This document shows, piece by piece, positions 55,857 through 64,000 of a stretch of 64,000 nucleotides of DNA (its first letter is position 1; each line of letters starts with the position of its first letter). The position numbers and the translations under genes were made by a program. Source of the DNA: Rhodococcus sp. HNM0569 (GTDB lineage Bacteria > Actinomycetota > Actinomycetes > Mycobacteriales > Mycobacteriaceae). The DNA is taken from contig NZ_JAASAE010000003.1 in assembly GCF_012726205.1 (NCBI RefSeq), positions 394,724-458,723 on the forward strand, written 5' to 3'. Below the pieces are notes generated by a model. The model searched no databases and was not told where the DNA came from. It worked only from the letters and a program-made list of their open reading frames with translations.

Positions 55857-56450
55857 ATGTCCGACGCGATCGTGGGGGACGACGGGCTGGCGCGCCCCGT
55901 GTGGGCGTCGAGCGACCCCCTGCTGCGCGAGTACTACGACACCGAGTGGGGGATGCCCGTCGTCGACGAACCCGGCCTGTACGAGCGGATCGTGCTCGAA
56001 GGGTTCCAGGCCGGCCTGTCCTGGGCCACGATCCTGCGCAAGCGGCCCGCATTCCGGGTGGCATTCGCCGATTTCGATCCCGACCGGGTCGCGGAGTTCA
56101 CCGATGACGACGTCGAGCGTCTCATGGCCGACGCGGGCATCGTGCGCAACGAACGCAAGATTCGTGCCGCGATCACCAACGCCCGCGCCACCGTCGCGTT
56201 ACGCGACGACGGTGGACTGGTCGACTTCGTGTGGTCGTTCAAGCCCGACCGGACGCCGGCCCCCCGCACGCTTGCCGAGGTCCCCACGACCTCGGACGAG
56301 TCGGTCGCGCTGTCGAAAGCGCTGCGTCGCAAAGGATTCGCCTTCGTCGGCCCCACCACGATGTTCGCGCTCATGGAAGCGATCGGAATGGTCGACACCC
56401 ACCTCGTCGACAGTCACCGCCGCGGCACGTCGGGAATCTGGACGACGTGA
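55857..56450 (+). CDS. tag: 3-methyladenine DNA glycosylase I (Tag), zinc ligands mostly missing
   Basis: 197 residues from an ATG with AAAGAGG upstream. The Tag fold is clear: DTEWGMPVVDEPGLYERIVL, EGFQAGLSWATILRKRPAFR, DAGIVRNERKIRAAITNARA and DFVWSFKPDRTPAPRTLAEV, ending GFAFVGPTTMFALMEAIGMV. The catalytic glutamate is in LEGFQAGLSW. E. coli Tag binds zinc through Cys4, His17, His175 and Cys179; here the N-terminal Cys is Pro/Arg, His17 aligns with Tyr, and the last Cys is absent (VDTHLVDSHRRG). It excises 3-methyladenine. Confidence 0.9.
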   Translation: MSDAIVGDDGLARPVWASSDPLLREYYDTEWGMPVVDEPGLYERIVLEGFQAGLSWATILRKRPAFRVAFADFDPDRVAEFTDDDVERLMADAGIVRNERKIRAAITNARATVALRDDGGLVDFVWSFKPDRTPAPRTLAEVPTTSDESVALSKALRRKGFAFVGPTTMFALMEAIGMVDTHLVDSHRRGTSGIWTT

Positions 56451-56460
56451 GTCGGTCGCG

Positions 56461-56991
56461 TCACCGCAACGTGCCGGGCACCGGACACGCGTCGGCTGCC
56501 TCGGCGACCACGTGCGCGGTGGTGGTGACCGGCGGTCGCGCGCCGTCCTCCCAGTCGGTGCCGCGTAGCGGGGGAGAGGACTCGAGGTCGGCGAGTTCGT
56601 CGGCGTCGAACACGCGTCCGCGGGTCAGGAAGCGCTTGCCTTCCGGGGTTTCCAGGCTGAACCCACCGCCGCGGCCGGGCACGGCGTCGAGTACCAGCTG
56701 GGTGTGCTTCCACGTCTCGAACTGTGACCCCGAAATCCACACGGGCACACCGTCGGCGCCCTCCGGGGCGTCGGTGGGAAGCTCACCCACACCCAGTCTG
56801 AGATCGAGGACCCCGAGGAGGACGTCCCGGTCGCCGACGAGGAATTCGCCTGCGGGATAACACATCGGCGACGACCCGTCGCAGCAGCCGCCGGACTGGT
56901 GCATCATGAGCGCGCCGTGCACGCCGCCGAGGCGACGGAGCAGGTCCATCGCCTCGGCGGTCGCGATCACGCGCGTGGGCGCGTCGGTCAT
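56461..56991 (-). CDS. DUF779 protein linked to aldehyde dehydrogenase
   Basis: 176 residues. The DUF779 core (about 8-115) has LLRRLGGVHGALMMHQSGGC, then CDGSSPMCYPAGEFLVGDRD with three closely spaced cysteines, and DGVPVWISGSQFETWKHTQL. Residues 120-176 are an extension. DUF779 genes are regularly next to or fused with NAD-dependent aldehyde dehydrogenases of the ExaC group, as here. Its start is 31 bases beyond the dehydrogenase stop. A metal-linked accessory role is possible but unproven. Confidence 0.87.
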   Translation of the reverse strand: MTDAPTRVIATAEAMDLLRRLGGVHGALMMHQSGGCCDGSSPMCYPAGEFLVGDRDVLLGVLDLRLGVGELPTDAPEGADGVPVWISGSQFETWKHTQLVLDAVPGRGGGFSLETPEGKRFLTRGRVFDADELADLESSPPLRGTDWEDGARPPVTTTAHVVAEAADACPVPGTLR

Positions 56992-57022
56992 CGTGTGTCT
57001 CCCGAACTCTTCGTCACGGCGC

Positions 57023-58546
<1,524 letters not shown>

Positions 58547-58654
58547 CGGAGAACTCCTTCGTTCTTCACCTGTGCGGGTGGTTCACGGATAAACCACATT
58601 GTGGACCAGTGTGATGCAGAACACTACTGTCGATGTCGCACCCTACGACGGCGA

Positions 58655-58701
58655 ACGTTGCAACAACGTTGCCCTGCGGTGCTACTGCAGCAAACGTTGC
58701 C
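58655..58701. promoter_or_regulatory. Three AACGTTGC repeats upstream of the aldehyde dehydrogenase
   Basis: Copies at 58655-58662, 58666-58673 and 58694-58701, all in one orientation. The first two are 11 bases apart, one helical turn. They lie 109-156 bases upstream of the dehydrogenase start, a suitable place for activator binding by the neighbouring regulator. Confidence 0.55.
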
Positions 58702-58708
58702 CTGTCGG

Positions 58709-59995
58709 CTACCGGCTCAGCCGCTCGTCGAGCCGCGCGAGCCGCGCCTGCGCGCGCACCCGCCGCGGTGACCCCGGTGCCAGCGCCGCCACGTATGCGT
58801 GCCACGCGTCGAGGTCGTCGGCACCCTCCACGGTCGCGGTCCAGTGCCCGAGCGCGGCGGCGTCACGCGAGCGCAGCACTGCGACGCGCAGGTCGTCGGT
58901 GACATCGGCGCGGATGTCCCGGACACCGGGCGCGTCCGACGCGGGCAGCACTGCGCCTGCGTACGCGGCGAGTGCGCCGGTCACGTCGCCGCGGTCGAGG
59001 CACGACGAGACGTCGTCGACGTCGACACGTACCGGCGCGGTGAGCCGGTACGGCCGGGACGCGAGCAGGTCCGCACCGAGCAGTCGGCGCAGTCGTGACA
59101 CCTCGGCGCGCACCGTCACCGGGTCGAGATCGGCGTCGTCGAGCAGGTAGGCGAGTTGGTCGGCGGACAGCCCGGACGGGTGCCTTGTGAGCAGCAGGAC
59201 GATCTCGGCGTGCCGCTGCGACAACGTGATCCGCTCGCCGCCGCGCACCAGCGCGGGGCGACGCGCACCGAGCACCTCGAGTGCCAGTGTCGGAGCGTTC
59301 GGCTGCGTCCGCGCGCCGGTGACCAGTTCGACGCGCAGGTGCGCTTCGACCGCGGCGACCGTGGCGCGCACGAGCGACAGGAACTCCGGTGCGGCGACGC
59401 GCGACCCACCGGTGATGTCGAGTGCGCCGAGCAGTCGCCCGTCGGCGGGATCGTGCACGGGCACCGCGGTGCACGACCAGTCGTGCACCGAACGGCTGAA
59501 GTGCTCGGCACCGAAGATCTGCACGCCGCGGTCGAGCGCGAGTGACGTGCCGGGCGCGTTCGTGCCGACGGCTGCCTCACTCCAGTCGCTGCCCTCGGCG
59601 AAGTTCATCGTGGCGGCATCGTCGAGCGCGCGGTGGTCGCCGTCGACCCACAGCAGCCGGCCCTGAGCGTCCGACAGCGCGACGAGCATCCCGGTGTCCG
59701 CGACGTCGTCGACCAGCAGCGTGCGGACCACCGGAAGCGCCGACGCGAGGGGATGGGTGCGGCGGTAGCGCGCCAACTCGTCGGACGGCAGCCCGGCGGT
59801 CGCAGTGGAATCGGGGTCGACGCCCCCGAGGCGGCTGCGCACCCATGACTCGCGGACGATGCCCCGGACGTCGGGCGACGCGTCGGTGGACGTGATGAAC
59901 GAGCGATGCGCGTGCGCCGTGGCGGCGGCGAGCAGCGACGAATCGGTCCCTGGGGGCAGTGCCCACTTGCGCTCGACCGGCGCGCGCCTCGCCAT
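58709..59995 (-). CDS. GAF-domain transcriptional activator (AcoR-like, ATPase domain absent)
   Basis: 428 residues. The N-terminal GAF/AcoR-type part (about 40-250) reads IVRESWVRSRLGGVDPDS, DDVADTGMLVALSDAQGRLL, NFAEGSDWSEAAVGTNAPGT, GAEHFSRSVHDWSCTAVPVH. There is no AAA+ sigma54 domain. The C-terminal part has a helix-turn-helix-like region LTRHPSGLSADQLAYLLDDA and VTVRAEVSRLRRLLGADLLA. This combination is typical of actinobacterial regulators next to acetaldehyde dehydrogenases. It probably senses an aldehyde or alcohol and activates the operon downstream of it. Confidence 0.88.
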   Translation of the reverse strand: MARRAPVERKWALPPGTDSSLLAAATAHAHRSFITSTDASPDVRGIVRESWVRSRLGGVDPDSTATAGLPSDELARYRRTHPLASALPVVRTLLVDDVADTGMLVALSDAQGRLLWVDGDHRALDDAATMNFAEGSDWSEAAVGTNAPGTSLALDRGVQIFGAEHFSRSVHDWSCTAVPVHDPADGRLLGALDITGGSRVAAPEFLSLVRATVAAVEAHLRVELVTGARTQPNAPTLALEVLGARRPALVRGGERITLSQRHAEIVLLLTRHPSGLSADQLAYLLDDADLDPVTVRAEVSRLRRLLGADLLASRPYRLTAPVRVDVDDVSSCLDRGDVTGALAAYAGAVLPASDAPGVRDIRADVTDDLRVAVLRSRDAAALGHWTATVEGADDLDAWHAYVAALAPGSPRRVRAQARLARLDERLSR

Positions 59996-60057
59996 GCCTC
60001 CACTGTAGAGCCATTGTGGCGCCGGTCACCGGGCCGCGCGGTCGCCGGGTGACGGGG

Positions 60058-61725
60058 TCACGTGCCGGCCGTGACGTCGACCTGCCCGTCGTCGACCGCC
60101 CAGCGCACCGTGCTGCGGGTCGAGTCGAGCATGCGGCGGTCGTGCGTCACCAGTAGCACCGTTCCGTCGAAACGGTCGAGGGCCTGCTCGAGCTGCTCGA
60201 TCGCGGGGAGATCCAGATGGTTCGTCGGCTCGTCGAGGACCAGCAGGTTGACTCCGCGTGCCTGCAGCAGCGCGAGCGCGGCTCGGGTGCGTTCACCCGG
60301 CGACAGCGCGGCGCACGGGGTGAGCGCGAGATCGCCGCGAAGCCCGAACTTCGCGAGCAGTGTGCGCACATCGGCGTCGGGCCAGTCGGACACCTCGGCG
60401 CCGAACGCCTCGGCGAGTGTGCGATCGTCGCCGAAATGCTGTCGCGCCTGGTCGATCTCGCCGACCACCACCGCCGACCCGAGCGACACCGAACCCGAGT
60501 CGGGTGCGACGCGGCCGAGCAGCAGATTCAGCAGGGTCGTCTTGCCTGCCCCGTTCGGGCCGGTGACGAGCACGCGGTCGCCGTAGTCGACCTGGAGCGT
60601 GACCGGACCGAGCGTGAACCGCCCGCGATGGACGACGGCGTCGGTCGCGGTGACGACGACGGTCCCGGATCGGCCCGCGGACGCGATGTCGAACCGCAGA
60701 TCCCACTCCTTGCGCGGCTCGGCGACTTCGTCGAGCCGTTCGATGCGGCGTTGCGTCTGACGGGCTTTCGCGGCCTGCTTCTCGGTGGCCTCGGCACGCA
60801 TGGCCTTGCCGATCTTGTCGTTGTCCTTCGACTTGCGCCGCGCGTTGCGGACGCCGTGTTCCATCCACCCGCGCTGCATCCGGGCGCGTTCTTCGAGAGC
60901 GGCGCGAGTGTTCGCGTACTCGTCGTACGCCTCGCGCGCGTGTCGTCGCGCCACCTCCCGCTCGACGAGATACGCCTCGTACCCGCCGTCGAACACGGTG
61001 ATCTGGTGTTGCGCCGCATCGAGTTCCACGATCGACGTGGTGGTGCGGGCGAGGAACTCGCGGTCGTGGCTGACCACGACGATGCCCGCGCGCGAGTCCT
61101 GCACGAAGCGTTCGAGCTGTTCGAGCCCCGCGAGGTCGAGATCGTTGGTCGGTTCGTCGAGCAGCAGGACGTCGAACCGCGACAGCAGCAGTGCCGCGAG
61201 TCCGACGCGTGCGGCCTGACCGCCGGACAGTGCCGTCGTGGGGGTGTCGAGGGGGACGTCGAGACCGAGATCGGCGAGCACCTTGTCGGCCCGGTCGTCG
61301 AGGTCTGCGCCGCCGAGCCCGAGCCAACGATCGAGTGCGGGGGAGTAGAGGTCGTCGCCGCCGTCCGCGAGGGTTTCGGCCGCGGCGTTCATCGCGCGCT
61401 CGGCGTCGGCGACTCCGGTGCGGCGGGCGAGCAGCGTGGCCACGGTTTCCCCTGCGACCCGTTCGGGTTCCTGCGCGAGCAGGCCGACCGTCGCGTCGGG
61501 GGGACTCGCCGCCACCGTGCCCTCGACGTCGGCGGCGCCCGGCCCGGCGGCCACGGCGGGATCGACGGCGTGGACGATCGAACTCAGCAGGGTCGACTTG
61601 CCCGCGCCGTTGGCGCCGGTGAGACCCACGACGTCGCCTGGTGCGACCACCAGGTCGAGGCCGGAGAACAGGACGCGGCTGCCGCGGGCGGCGCCGAATC
61701 CGCGTAGATGCAAAGTCGCGGGCAT
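60058..61725 (-). CDS. ABC-F family ATPase
   Basis: 555 residues with two ABC domains on one chain and no membrane segment. First: GLTGANGAGKSTLLSSIVHA, ALSGGQAARVGLAALLLSRF, LLLDEPTNDLDL. Second: LVTGPNGAGKTTLLNLLLGR, ALSPGERTRAALALLQARGV, LVLDEPTNHLDLPAIEQLEQ. The linker (about 245-335) is charged and helical (EEYDEYANTR-type, ERARMQRGWMEHGVRNARRK), as expected for ribosome-acting ABC-F proteins. Some ABC-F proteins give antibiotic resistance; this cannot be told from sequence alone. Confidence 0.95.
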   Translation of the reverse strand: MPATLHLRGFGAARGSRVLFSGLDLVVAPGDVVGLTGANGAGKSTLLSSIVHAVDPAVAAGPGAADVEGTVAASPPDATVGLLAQEPERVAGETVATLLARRTGVADAERAMNAAAETLADGGDDLYSPALDRWLGLGGADLDDRADKVLADLGLDVPLDTPTTALSGGQAARVGLAALLLSRFDVLLLDEPTNDLDLAGLEQLERFVQDSRAGIVVVSHDREFLARTTTSIVELDAAQHQITVFDGGYEAYLVEREVARRHAREAYDEYANTRAALEERARMQRGWMEHGVRNARRKSKDNDKIGKAMRAEATEKQAAKARQTQRRIERLDEVAEPRKEWDLRFDIASAGRSGTVVVTATDAVVHRGRFTLGPVTLQVDYGDRVLVTGPNGAGKTTLLNLLLGRVAPDSGSVSLGSAVVVGEIDQARQHFGDDRTLAEAFGAEVSDWPDADVRTLLAKFGLRGDLALTPCAALSPGERTRAALALLQARGVNLLVLDEPTNHLDLPAIEQLEQALDRFDGTVLLVTHDRRMLDSTRSTVRWAVDDGQVDVTAGT

Positions 61726-61782
61726 CGCTCCAGCGTATCGGCCGGTTCTGTGGCGGCCGCCCGGCCCGTCATGGAAGGGCGT

Positions 61783-62406
61783 TCAGTCCCGCACGAGCCG
61801 GAACCACCGCGGATCGGAGTGCTTGAGCGGTCCGATCAGGGTCGACGAGTCGGCGTCCAGATCGGCGACGAGTGTCCAGCCGTGGAACAGTCGCTCGACG
61901 TGCATACGGGACGCGCCCGACGGCAGCGGTCCGCGGTAGCCGGGGCCGAAAGCGAACAGCAGCAGCGTTCCACCCGGTTCGGTGACATCCGTGACATGGC
62001 CGACGTAGTCACGGCGGCGCTGCGCGTCGAGGCCGTGGAAGCATCCGGCGTCGAGTACGAGGTCGAACGTGCGCGCGAGGGTGCGAGTACTCACGTGCGT
62101 CACGTCGTCGCGCAGGAACCGTATGTCCAAACCCGCCTGGGCCGCGGTGCTGCGGGCACGCGCGATCGCGTACTGCGACTCGTCGACGCCGGTGACGGAC
62201 CATCCGCGGCGCGCGAGTTCGCAGGCCCGCTCGCCGGTGCCGCAACCGAGGTCGAGCGCCGCTCCCGGCAGCGGTGTCCGGTACGCGCCGCCGAGAGGGC
62301 GTTCGGCGGGGGCGAGCAGAGCGTCGTACTCGATGTGGAAGGTGCGTCCCGTCTGCATCCACGGAGTGACGCCGAGACGGTGCAGCGCACCGTATACGAA
62401 ACCCAC
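61783..62406 (-). CDS. Class I SAM-dependent methyltransferase
   Basis: 207 residues from a GTG at 62406 preceded by AGGGG at six bases. The SAM motif I is LPGAALDLGCGTGERACELA, followed by ARRGWSVTGVDESQYAIARA (motif II acidic) and FDLVLDAGCFHGLDAQRRRD. VGFVYGALHRLGVTPWMQTG is the usual N-terminus for this family of about 205 residues. Longer starts up to 62541 are possible but give an Arg-rich extension. The substrate is unknown. Divergent from the aldo-keto reductase gene. Confidence 0.82.
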   Translation of the reverse strand: MGFVYGALHRLGVTPWMQTGRTFHIEYDALLAPAERPLGGAYRTPLPGAALDLGCGTGERACELARRGWSVTGVDESQYAIARARSTAAQAGLDIRFLRDDVTHVSTRTLARTFDLVLDAGCFHGLDAQRRRDYVGHVTDVTEPGGTLLLFAFGPGYRGPLPSGASRMHVERLFHGWTLVADLDADSSTLIGPLKHSDPRWFRLVRD

Positions 62407-62563
62407 GCTCGTCCCCTGCCGTCGCGCCTGCCAACCTGCGGCGCGCACTCCGCGGCGCGCCGACGCGTCAGCGATACCCACTCGTGACCACTTCGACACA
62501 TCGGAGTGCGGGCCGGTCGCTGCGCCGCACCGCGCGGCCACGTTCTCTGGTTACGGTGGGAAC

Positions 62564-63412
62564 ATGACCTTCGACAGCAGTGCCAGTGGCGTCCCCACGA
62601 TCGTCTTGAACGACGGCAACGTGATCCCCGCGCTCGGGTTCGGCGTCTTCCAGGTACCGGGTGACGAGACCGAACGCGTCGTGACGGACGCGCTCGGTGC
62701 CGGCTACCGCAGCATCGACACCGCCCGGGCGTACGACAACGAAACCGAGGTGGGGCGGGCCCTCGCCGCGTCCGGCATCCCGCGCGACCAACTGTTCGTC
62801 ACCACCAAACTGTGGAACGACGACCAAGGGTTCGAGTCGACGCTGCGCGCCTTCGACGCGAGCATGGAGCGGCTCGGCCTCGACTACCTGGACCTGTACC
62901 TGATCCACTGGCCGACCCCGAGCCGTGGCCTGTTCGTCGACACGTTCAAGGCGTTCCAGAAGCTGAAGTCCGACGGGCGGATCCGCTCGATCGGCGTCTC
63001 CAATTTCACCGAAGGCGATCTCGACCGGCTGATCGCGGAGACCGGTGAGGTACCCGCGGTCAACCAGGTCGAGCTGCACCCCGGCTTCCCCCAGACCGAA
63101 CTGCGGGCGTTCCACACCGGCAAGGGCATCGCGACCGAAGCGTGGAGCCCGCTCGGCAAGGGACGTGAACTGCTGCAGGACCCCACGATCACGAAGGTCG
63201 CCGAGGCACACGGTAAGTCGCCTGCGCAGGTCGTCGTTCGCTGGCACCTGCAGATCGGCAACATCGTGATCCCCAAGTCGGTGACGCCCGAGCGCATCGC
63301 TGCCAACTTCGACGTGTTCGACTTCGAGTTGGCCCCCGGCGAGATCAACGCGATCGACGCGCTCACGTCCCCCGGCCGGCTCGGACCCGATCCCGCCACA
63401 TTCGGGGCGTAG
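62564..63412 (+). CDS. Aldo/keto reductase
   Basis: 282 residues. The TIM-barrel active site is complete: Asp and Tyr in GYRSIDTARAYDNETEVGRA, Lys in DQLFVTTKLWNDDQGFESTL, and His in YLDLYLIHWPTPSRGLFVDT. The NADPH-binding end reads IPKSVTPERIAANFDVFDFE. It resembles 2,5-diketo-D-gluconate reductase-type AKRs, and the native substrate is unknown. ATG 62564 is chosen as the shortest start giving the standard N-terminus VPTIVLNDGNVIPALGFGVF. Confidence 0.95.
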   Translation: MTFDSSASGVPTIVLNDGNVIPALGFGVFQVPGDETERVVTDALGAGYRSIDTARAYDNETEVGRALAASGIPRDQLFVTTKLWNDDQGFESTLRAFDASMERLGLDYLDLYLIHWPTPSRGLFVDTFKAFQKLKSDGRIRSIGVSNFTEGDLDRLIAETGEVPAVNQVELHPGFPQTELRAFHTGKGIATEAWSPLGKGRELLQDPTITKVAEAHGKSPAQVVVRWHLQIGNIVIPKSVTPERIAANFDVFDFELAPGEINAIDALTSPGRLGPDPATFGA

Positions 63413-63442
63413 GGGCGACACGCCCACGACGTCACCGGCTCA

Positions 63443-63499
63443 GCGGTCACGATGTGACGGTGTGTGCGTTGGATGCACACGATGTGACATCGTGACCGC
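63443..63499. repeat. 57-nt palindromic element, copy 2
   Basis: Outer arms GCGGTCACGATGT and ACATCGTGACCGC are perfect complements; inner GTGTGC/GCACAC. It has the same length and core as the element at 26063 but different outer arms that keep their pairing. It lies 31 bases after the aldo-keto reductase stop. Confidence 0.75.
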
Positions 63500-63578
63500 G
63501 GTACGGGGGTTGTGCTGTGCGGCAGTGCGGTTGGTGCGGGTGGTGGTTTCTGACGATTGTTACGCGGAACCGTTGACT

Positions 63579-63594
63579 TCGAAACTGTGTTCGA
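63579..63594. promoter_or_regulatory. SOS (LexA) box within a DUF222-gene promoter
   Basis: TCGAAACTGTGTTCGA matches the actinobacterial LexA site TCGAAC-N4-GTTCGA with one mismatch. It sits between a TTGACT -35 (63573-63578) and a TAGGGT -10 (63597-63602) whose spacer is 18 bases. The ATG follows six bases after the -10, so the transcript is probably leaderless. Confidence 0.7.
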
Positions 63595-63608
63595 ACTAGG
63601 GTGTGTTC

Positions 63609-64000
63609 ATGGGGCTGGGGGAATCAGTAGTAGACGCATCTGGCGGTGAGCCGGGGCGATTGAGCGACGGTGACTTGCTCGCGGAGGCGGTCGAGTTGTC
63701 GCGGGTGATTGCGGGGTTGCAGGCGCGGCGTGTCGAGGTGATGGGTGAGGTCGAGGTTCGCCGGGTGGCGGTCGAGGCCGGGTATCGCGATGGTGCGGCG
63801 TGGTTGGCGGCGCACACGCTGTTGGAGATCGGCGAGGCACGCGGGATCGTCGCGCTGGCGGGGTCGTTGTTGCGGGAGCCGGAGATCGCGGACGCGGTCG
63901 CCGCCGGTTCGGTGTCGGCGCGGCATGCGGCGATCATGTGTTCGTTCTTCGAGAATCTTCCTGGCGGGTTCCCGAATGCAGTGGACGAGCCAGAGGCATT
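63609..64000 (+). CDS. DUF222 (13E12-type) HNH-endonuclease family protein, truncated by window edge
   Basis: The open frame runs from ATG 63609 to the right edge (130 codons, no stop). MGLGESVVDASGGEPGRLSD is followed by ELSRVIAGLQARRVEVMGEV, AGYRDGAAWLAAHTLLEIGE and ARGIVALAGSLLREPEIADA with AAGSVSARHAAIMCSFFENL, the N-terminal DUF222 pattern. Full-length members carry a C-terminal HNH nuclease domain, outside the window. In M. tuberculosis several 13E12-family genes have SOS boxes, as seen here. The family behaves as a repeated, sometimes mobile gene group. Confidence 0.88.
   Translation, partial: MGLGESVVDASGGEPGRLSDGDLLAEAVELSRVIAGLQARRVEVMGEVEVRRVAVEAGYRDGAAWLAAHTLLEIGEARGIVALAGSLLREPEIADAVAAGSVSARHAAIMCSFFENLPGGFPNAVDEPEA

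Noticed and set aside
58632..58650. ATGTCGCACCCT shared with the 57-nt palindrome at 26073
   Set aside because: Only 12 bases match and there is no palindrome around them; chance is likely.

Overview
This 64 kb window is GC-rich chromosomal DNA from an actinomycete of the order Mycobacteriales, most likely Rhodococcus or a close Nocardiaceae relative. The evidence is gene content and order. From about 1 to 38 kb the genes follow the Mycobacterium tuberculosis Rv0862c-Rv0904c block: helicase-associated protein, rpf, yccF, cspB, DUF2771, MFS, DUF2530, MarR, TrmH-type methylase, DUF2537, sepH, serC, citA, gltA, prrBA and accD3. Many genes start with GTG and several use GTGA or ATGA overlaps. I saw no rRNA or tRNA gene, CRISPR array, transposase or phage gene.

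Region 1 (1-20 kb) is a conserved housekeeping block. A resuscitation-promoting factor has a long leader carrying a c-di-AMP (ydaO) riboswitch and, far upstream, a perfect CRP-type palindrome. It is followed by a cold-shock protein, envelope and transport genes, a DUF3027 / sacsin-like ATPase / PAP2 run, a purine permease, and the division protein SepH.

Region 2 (19.5-28.2 kb) is central metabolism and sensing: phosphoserine aminotransferase, two citrate synthases, PNP oxidase, an FKBP prolyl isomerase and the PrrBA two-component system.

Region 3 (28.2-42.8 kb) is more variable: an MscS channel, a drug-type MFS pump with a divergent TetR gene and a clear operator, a propionyl/acetyl-CoA synthetase, an orphan iron-siderophore binding lipoprotein with an IdeR-like box, accD3, an ABC-2 exporter, and a fused cytochrome b / molybdopterin oxidoreductase.

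Region 4 (43-47.7 kb) looks like a purine/urate catabolic locus (permease, flavoprotein, GntR regulator, OHCU decarboxylase). Ferredoxin fdxA follows.

Region 5 (47.7-53 kb) holds regulators and membrane proteins and contains five copies of a 40-nt intergenic repeat, all in one orientation, plus a 70-nt nested hairpin. These match no element family I know.

Region 6 (52.9-64 kb) has a sigma factor coupled to an alkyltransferase, a FadD19-type acyl-CoA synthetase with a KstR-like site, a Tag glycosylase lacking most zinc ligands, an aldehyde dehydrogenase cluster with its GAF regulator, an ABC-F ATPase, a methyltransferase, an aldo-keto reductase, and an edge-truncated DUF222 (13E12-type) gene behind an SOS box. 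A 57-nt palindromic element occurs twice, at 26.1 kb and 63.4 kb.
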